This document shows, piece after piece, positions 60,039 to 64,000 of a stretch of 64,000 nt of DNA. Source of the DNA: Methylobacterium aerolatum (lineage in GTDB: Bacteria > Pseudomonadota > Alphaproteobacteria > Rhizobiales > Beijerinckiaceae); the NCBI RefSeq assembly GCF_022179085.1, contig NZ_BPQE01000002.1, forward strand, positions 222,816 to 286,815. The letters run 5' to 3'. A program made the position numbers and the translations under genes. The notes under the pieces were generated by a model. The model did not search any database. It was not told where the DNA came from and was given only the letters and a program-made list of their open reading frames with translations. How positions within the stretch are numbered: the first letter of the stretch is position 1; each line of letters opens with the position of its first letter.

Positions 60039-62285
60039 TCACCCAAGCTTCTCGGCCATGACGACGTTCAATCCATCATCCCCCATGATCAGGGACAATC
60101 CAGGCAGGCTGTCGAGGGAGGTATCGATGGCGGTCTGACACAATTGGACAATGTCGGTGGAACTCGGGTTCACCGGATGGTGCGGAGGATGCGAATGCCA
60201 TTCGCCAACGTACCGGACCATGTCCATGACCCTGGCCATCTTCCGAAGCACCTCGTCCGATAGGCCCTCGACGCCCCTCTCGAACTCGGTCGGACTTCCC
60301 TTGCTGTCAGGTGGTGCCGGCAAGGGCTCGACGATATGGATTTTCCGCGCGCTGCCGTCGACGACACCGATCACGGAACCTCCCGTTTCGGCGGGCAGGA
60401 CAGCCTCCCTCATGCGCGCCATGATAGATTGCGCGTCCGCGTCGACGGTGATTTCCCATCCCATGAGCCAGTAGCGCTGGACCGGAGCGATGTTAGGGGC
60501 CGTGACCGAGACGCCACCATCCGACGCCAAGGTCCAGATGCCGATGAAGGGCTTGGGGCTATCCAAGGCCTGCGATAGGCCGATGGCGGCAAGCGACGAC
60601 AGCAGCGCCACGCGGCTTTCCGGAACGCGGTTCGTCACGGCCCGACAGGCGCCCGTGAAGGCAAAGCGTTCGCCCGTCGCCGTCAGGTGGCGCTCCAATG
60701 CCGGGCTAGCCAGCACCGTCCGGTAATATTGGGCCTCAAGGTCACGCAGGGTGACAGAGCGGTCCTCAGGCTCCACGAGGACCACGGCGGCCTCGGCCGA
60801 GGGATTGAAGAACACGCTCGTGCACCGCCCGGATACGTCGAGGTCGGCGATGTGCCGGCTCGCCGCGACCGATGCGGAGGCATCGATGATGATGTCGGCT
60901 TTACCGAATGCGTCGCGCAACTCGTCGGCCTTGGACCCGGGACGGAGGACGTTGCAGCCGATGGTTCGCGTGACCGGTCCGGGAGCGGTGGGATAGAAAA
61001 TGGAGTTGAGGCGGTCCGCCAGGGCCGCCGCCTTCACCTGTCCGATTTCCAGGGTGCGCAACGTGTGGCGCGCGAGGTTGTGGGGCAGCAGCCGGTCGTC
61101 ATCGACGATGCACCAGTCGTATCGCCCCTCGCGGACGAGGCTTTCGGCGACGTGAGCCCCGATGGCGCCCGCCCCGACCATGACGACCTTACGGGCATCC
61201 GCGCCTGTCCGTCCGGCCAAGGTGGCGGCCAAGTCCGCGTCGAACGCCCGATGGACCTGCGCCATCTCTACGGCGCACTCACCCAACCGCATGATGTCGG
61301 GGTCGCGGGAGGGAATCGCCCGAACGAAACCGGATGCCGCGTTCTCGTCCTGGTCGGGGAGGAGAACACCGAGCGCCACCCCGATTTCGCCGACCGACTT
61401 CAGGGTGATGAAGACGCGGAGGTCGAGCAGTCCCGGCCGCTCCCCGTTAGGCGCGACAACGGGCATGGAGACGATCAGGGCGAGCGTCCCGTTCAGGCGC
61501 GCATGGTCCTTTGCCTCCGAGCCGGCCCAGCGCATCACGCGTTCCCGAAGGTCGTGAATGATATCGACGCCACGGTCGGCAAGGACCCGGGCAAGGGCGC
61601 CGAGGTCCCGGGGGGCCCGCCGCAAGCGGGTCATCCGCTCCGGGGGCACGGTGTAGGCCACCGGCAGTATCCGGGCCCCGCTCGCCCCCTTCGGCATGGA
61701 CCCGGCCGGAAGGACGATGATGACGTTCGGGTCGTCGTCCGTGGTCTTGAAGCCGACGAGCTCCACGTCGTCCGTCCGCGACAGGACCGACGAAGGGACC
61801 ACGACCCTCAGGGACGAGAGCCCGAAAAAAGGATCGACCGGTTGGTGGGGGTCGTGCAACTCGCCCCGTGCCGCGCGTCGGAACCAAAGGTGGATGCGCT
61901 GAAGAAGCTCCGCCGGTGACCAAGTCAGGCGTGCCTCGTCCCACGGTCGGTCGTCGATGCACATGGCGGAGGGGAACCCCTCCGGAATCAATTGCTGGTG
62001 TTCCGTGTCGGGGAAGTCTTCCCGAAGCATCATGACGAGGGGCATGGCCTCCTCGTTCCCGAAGGCGATGCCGATCCGCTCGACGCCCTCGATTGGCACC
62101 ACGGGCCTTTGCGGCGCCCCCGTGAGGACGTCGACGACGAGCATCTCCGGACCGCCCGGATGCCGCCGTGCCTCGACCAGGGTGACGATGTCCGGGGTTG
62201 ACCGCATGTAGCCGACCACGGCCCTCGCCTGCCCCTGGGCGAGATCACTCAGGGGTATGACCGCCCATTCGTCGAGCCAGGCCAT
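60039..62285 (-). CDS. E2-E1-JAB triple-domain ubiquitin-like conjugation protein
   Basis: The 748-residue protein has three parts. Residues 1-160 are E2-like, with candidate Cys109 (PSAMCIDD) and downstream histidines 144 and 147. Residues 160-360 are unassigned. About 365-600 is an E1/ThiF adenylation domain with GAGAIGAHV at 371-379, IVDDDRLLPHNLARH at 393-407, and Cys547 as candidate thioester residue. Residues 625-748 are a JAB/Mov34 metalloprotease domain with Glu633, His697, His699 and Asp711. Cap2 and Cap3 of type II CBASS hold the same activities in two proteins. The start ATG 62285 lies 5 bases after the MBL stop. Confidence 0.92.
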   Translation of the reverse strand: MAWLDEWAVIPLSDLAQGQARAVVGYMRSTPDIVTLVEARRHPGGPEMLVVDVLTGAPQRPVVPIEGVERIGIAFGNEEAMPLVMMLREDFPDTEHQQLIPEGFPSAMCIDDRPWDEARLTWSPAELLQRIHLWFRRAARGELHDPHQPVDPFFGLSSLRVVVPSSVLSRTDDVELVGFKTTDDDPNVIIVLPAGSMPKGASGARILPVAYTVPPERMTRLRRAPRDLGALARVLADRGVDIIHDLRERVMRWAGSEAKDHARLNGTLALIVSMPVVAPNGERPGLLDLRVFITLKSVGEIGVALGVLLPDQDENAASGFVRAIPSRDPDIMRLGECAVEMAQVHRAFDADLAATLAGRTGADARKVVMVGAGAIGAHVAESLVREGRYDWCIVDDDRLLPHNLARHTLRTLEIGQVKAAALADRLNSIFYPTAPGPVTRTIGCNVLRPGSKADELRDAFGKADIIIDASASVAASRHIADLDVSGRCTSVFFNPSAEAAVVLVEPEDRSVTLRDLEAQYYRTVLASPALERHLTATGERFAFTGACRAVTNRVPESRVALLSSLAAIGLSQALDSPKPFIGIWTLASDGGVSVTAPNIAPVQRYWLMGWEITVDADAQSIMARMREAVLPAETGGSVIGVVDGSARKIHIVEPLPAPPDSKGSPTEFERGVEGLSDEVLRKMARVMDMVRYVGEWHSHPPHHPVNPSSTDIVQLCQTAIDTSLDSLPGLSLIMGDDGLNVVMAEKLG

Positions 62286-62290
62286 GACGC

Positions 62291-63418
62291 TCAGCCCTGA
62301 CGCGCGGGCTTCGATGTCGCGGCGGTCGCGACGCTCGGCGCAGCCAGCGCGAGGGCGATGCCGTAGCGGTCGATCTCGTAGCGAAGGGGCTTCGGAGGGT
62401 TGGCGTTCTGCTCCATGGTCACCGTGAAGGTCCCGAGCTTCTCCCTGACGATGCGACGATGGTGGTTGGCAGCTTGGCGGTGCGGCGGCTGCGTGGAATC
62501 GTCCTCGGGCGTGCCGGCGAGCGGGATGGGCTTGCTCGGGGACACGATGGTGCAGCGATTCCGGCCCTGGGTTTCGAAAAGCCACTTCACCGCGGGAACG
62601 GCTTCGGTCTCGGTCACGCCTCGGTCCGGCCCGAGGGACAGGTACGAGCAGTGGTGGAAGAGCTTCAGTAGATCCCAGCGCAGACGGCCGTCGTTGCCGT
62701 ACCGGCGCGTGATATTCACGATCTCGGTTAAGACCGAATAGTCGACGTCCGATCCGAAAAGGGCATAAGTCTCTTTGTCGGCGTCCGCGAAGACGGCCTG
62801 GAAAACGATGCTGTCGCCGTTGCGGTCGACGACCACGGTTTCATCCTGACGCCAGGCGAAGGGGCTGTGGACGAAGAACTCGACGGCCTCGGGCCCGTCC
62901 TTGGCGAAGCCGGGCACGAGCTCGCCGGCGTCGACGAAAAGGTGCTTCCGGCTTTCGAAATCCATGCCCTGCGACGCCATCCACGTCTTGAGGCGGTCGG
63001 CACGCGAGAAGATGCGGATGCCCTTCTTCTCCCAGAGGCGATGGCGCGCCTCCTGCCGGATCAGGCGCGCATCACCGTCGAGGTTCGTTTCCGTCAGCGC
63101 GCAGGCGGGGACCCACATTTCGTCGATCTCGACGCGGTCACCTCCCTGGTAGGCGGTCGAGTGCTGGAGCCAGAAGAACTCGCCCATCCGCTGGCAATGG
63201 TCATCGTCGAGGTGCGTGAAGCAGACCACCCTGAAATGCGTCTGTCCCGCCTTGCGCAGGGCCGCCCGCAGCTCCTTGGCCAGGTCGCAGCGCTTGTCGT
63301 ACGGGTCGTCCGGATTGCGCTGGTTGCCGTAGTCGATGAGGAGCAACTGCTTGTTGGCAAGTTCAAGCAGGGTGCTGTCGGCGTTGCCGAGCGGATAGAA
63401 CGTCACGTAGGCGGTCAT
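62291..63418 (-). CDS. ComEC-type metallo-beta-lactamase-fold hydrolase
   Basis: The 375-residue protein contains LGNADSTLLEL at the N-terminus, the metal-binding motif FTHLDDDHCQRMGEFF (H-x-D-x-D-H, the ComEC form), FGSDVDYSVL and KLFHHCSYLSL. It is soluble with no membrane segments. Its residues fit an active dinuclear-metal hydrolase; the substrate is unknown, with nucleic acid or a nucleotide possible. ATG 63418 lies behind GGAG. An ATG at 63457 gives 13 more residues. It lies between the patatin and the E2-E1-JAB gene. Confidence 0.88.
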   Translation of the reverse strand: MTAYVTFYPLGNADSTLLELANKQLLLIDYGNQRNPDDPYDKRCDLAKELRAALRKAGQTHFRVVCFTHLDDDHCQRMGEFFWLQHSTAYQGGDRVEIDEMWVPACALTETNLDGDARLIRQEARHRLWEKKGIRIFSRADRLKTWMASQGMDFESRKHLFVDAGELVPGFAKDGPEAVEFFVHSPFAWRQDETVVVDRNGDSIVFQAVFADADKETYALFGSDVDYSVLTEIVNITRRYGNDGRLRWDLLKLFHHCSYLSLGPDRGVTETEAVPAVKWLFETQGRNRCTIVSPSKPIPLAGTPEDDSTQPPHRQAANHHRRIVREKLGTFTVTMEQNANPPKPLRYEIDRYGIALALAAPSVATAATSKPARQG

Positions 63419-63462
63419 CGCAAAGACTCCGATCTCCGATGGGTTTTGAGCGAGCATCCCGC

Positions 63463-64000
63463 CTAGGGCTGCCAGCGAAGCGACGTGGGATACGAGGCGG
63501 CCGAGTGCGTCGTGAGGACCACGTCAGCCACCTCGAAGCCGTGCCGGGCGATGCGCTCGAACGCGGCCGGCGTCATCGCCCTCAGGTCGGTGGGATGCCC
63601 GAGCGCCTCACGGACATTCCCGTCGTCGAGGAAATCGTCGTATTCGCGCGCCGGCCGCGGGCGGCCCGTCTTGATATCGACGTCCCGGACCGACACGCCC
63701 ATCTTGAAGAGGGCGCCCGTAACGGTGCCTCCTTCGACGTCCCTCATGAACATGCGGGACCTGAGGGCACGGATCTGGTCGCTCGCGATATCGAAGAGCC
63801 GCGGCCCGGCGAGCTGACCCTTGAGGATGGCGAGCGGTGAGGCCGAGCCGTAAGCCGACAGGGGACCGGAGGCATCGCTGCAGATGAGGAATGCGGCCGG
63901 GTCCGGGGTCTGCCCGGGCTTGTAGATCGCTTCAAGACCCAGGTTCTCGTAGGCGCCACCATCCCAAAGACCGATGCGGGTCGCGGGGGGCTGCGTCCTC
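63463..64000 (-). CDS. Patatin-like phospholipase (5' end outside window)
   Basis: The last 179 residues are visible, from the right edge to TAG at 63463. They contain RIGLWDGGAYENLGLEAIYK, with the catalytic Asp of the Ser-Asp dyad in DGG, and then LICSDASGP. The DGG-Y-NLG-E form is typical of one patatin group and differs from the DGG-NNP form of CapV. The GxSxG serine must be upstream, outside the window. It is the first visible gene of the cluster and probably its membrane-damaging effector. Confidence 0.8.
   Translation of the reverse strand, partial: RTQPPATRIGLWDGGAYENLGLEAIYKPGQTPDPAAFLICSDASGPLSAYGSASPLAILKGQLAGPRLFDIASDQIRALRSRMFMRDVEGGTVTGALFKMGVSVRDVDIKTGRPRPAREYDDFLDDGNVREALGHPTDLRAMTPAAFERIARHGFEVADVVLTTHSAASYPTSLRWQP

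Larger units (their letters stand above)
48494..64000. mobile_element. Tn7-like transposon (other end outside window)
   Basis: The element starts with TGTGCAAAG inside the capsid gene and carries, on the minus strand, tnsA-like, tniA/tnsB, tniB/tnsC and tniQ genes in one coupled operon, with tniQ nearest the end. The cargo lies behind tnsA: an AAA+/M41 protease and a patatin-MBL-E2E1JAB-MBL cluster. At least 15.5 kb is present. The target duplication cannot be checked because the far end is missing; the five bases next to the end are CGCGG. Confidence 0.88.

Noticed and set aside
59010-64000. Canonical type II CBASS operon
   Set aside because: No CD-NTase gene is visible, E1-E2 and JAB are fused in one chain, and the patatin motif differs from CapV. 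The possibility stays open for sequence right of the window.
1-64000. tRNA, rRNA and CRISPR arrays
   Set aside because: No tRNA-like cloverleaf, rRNA sequence or regular repeat-spacer pattern was recognised in any intergenic region by reading.

Overview
The window is high-GC alphaproteobacterial chromosome, most likely from Methylobacterium/Methylorubrum or a close relative. The indicators are an NAD-linked formate dehydrogenase operon in fdsGBAD order with a formate/oxalate-type transporter, a cytochrome c maturation operon next to a FeuP/FeuQ-like two-component pair, YdiJ, and an RcGTA-like gene cluster. The genus is inferred from gene content and was not tested by alignment.

Layout. 1-17 kb is ordinary core chromosome: a LysR regulator cut by the window edge, glutathione transferase and flavin-binding genes, a single-domain response regulator, an AI-2E family membrane protein with a long cytoplasmic tail, a blue-light (LOV) hybrid histidine kinase, ketopantoate reductase, YdiJ, RNase R, a Nudix hydrolase, an MFS exporter and ribosomal protein L33. 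Two copies of a short palindromic repeat lie here. 17-25 kb is the formate module: fdsG-fdsB-fdsA-fdsD, then an OFA-type MFS transporter and a LysR regulator, all on the minus strand. 25-33.5 kb holds a second GST, ccmI-ccmE-ccmF-ccmH and the FeuPQ-like pair with a PepSY-like protein.

33.6-48.5 kb is a gene transfer agent (GTA) or domesticated-phage cluster, mostly minus strand. It contains small membrane proteins, a tail-type lysozyme fused to a membrane segment, a DUF2793 tail protein, the g15-g6 tail and connector homologs, and finally the 3' end of the HK97-type major capsid gene. Between the connector and the capsid lie three plus-strand genes: two secreted trypsin-like proteases and Dps.

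From 48,494 to the right edge the capsid gene is interrupted by a Tn7-like transposon. It has an end with repeated putative transposase-binding motifs, then tniQ, tniB/tnsC, tniA/tnsB and a tnsA-like gene, and then cargo. The cargo includes a soluble AAA+/M41 (FtsH-like) protease preceded by a duplicated leader made of a tiny ORF and a Shine-Dalgarno-sequestering hairpin. Next comes a four-gene minus-strand cluster: patatin-like lipase (5' end outside the window), MBL-fold protein, E2-E1-JAB triple fusion and a second, divergent MBL-fold protein. This cluster is the best candidate for a poorly described, probably anti-phage, ubiquitin-like conjugation system. No cyclic-nucleotide synthase and no ubiquitin-like protein is visible inside the window; both should be sought immediately to the right.
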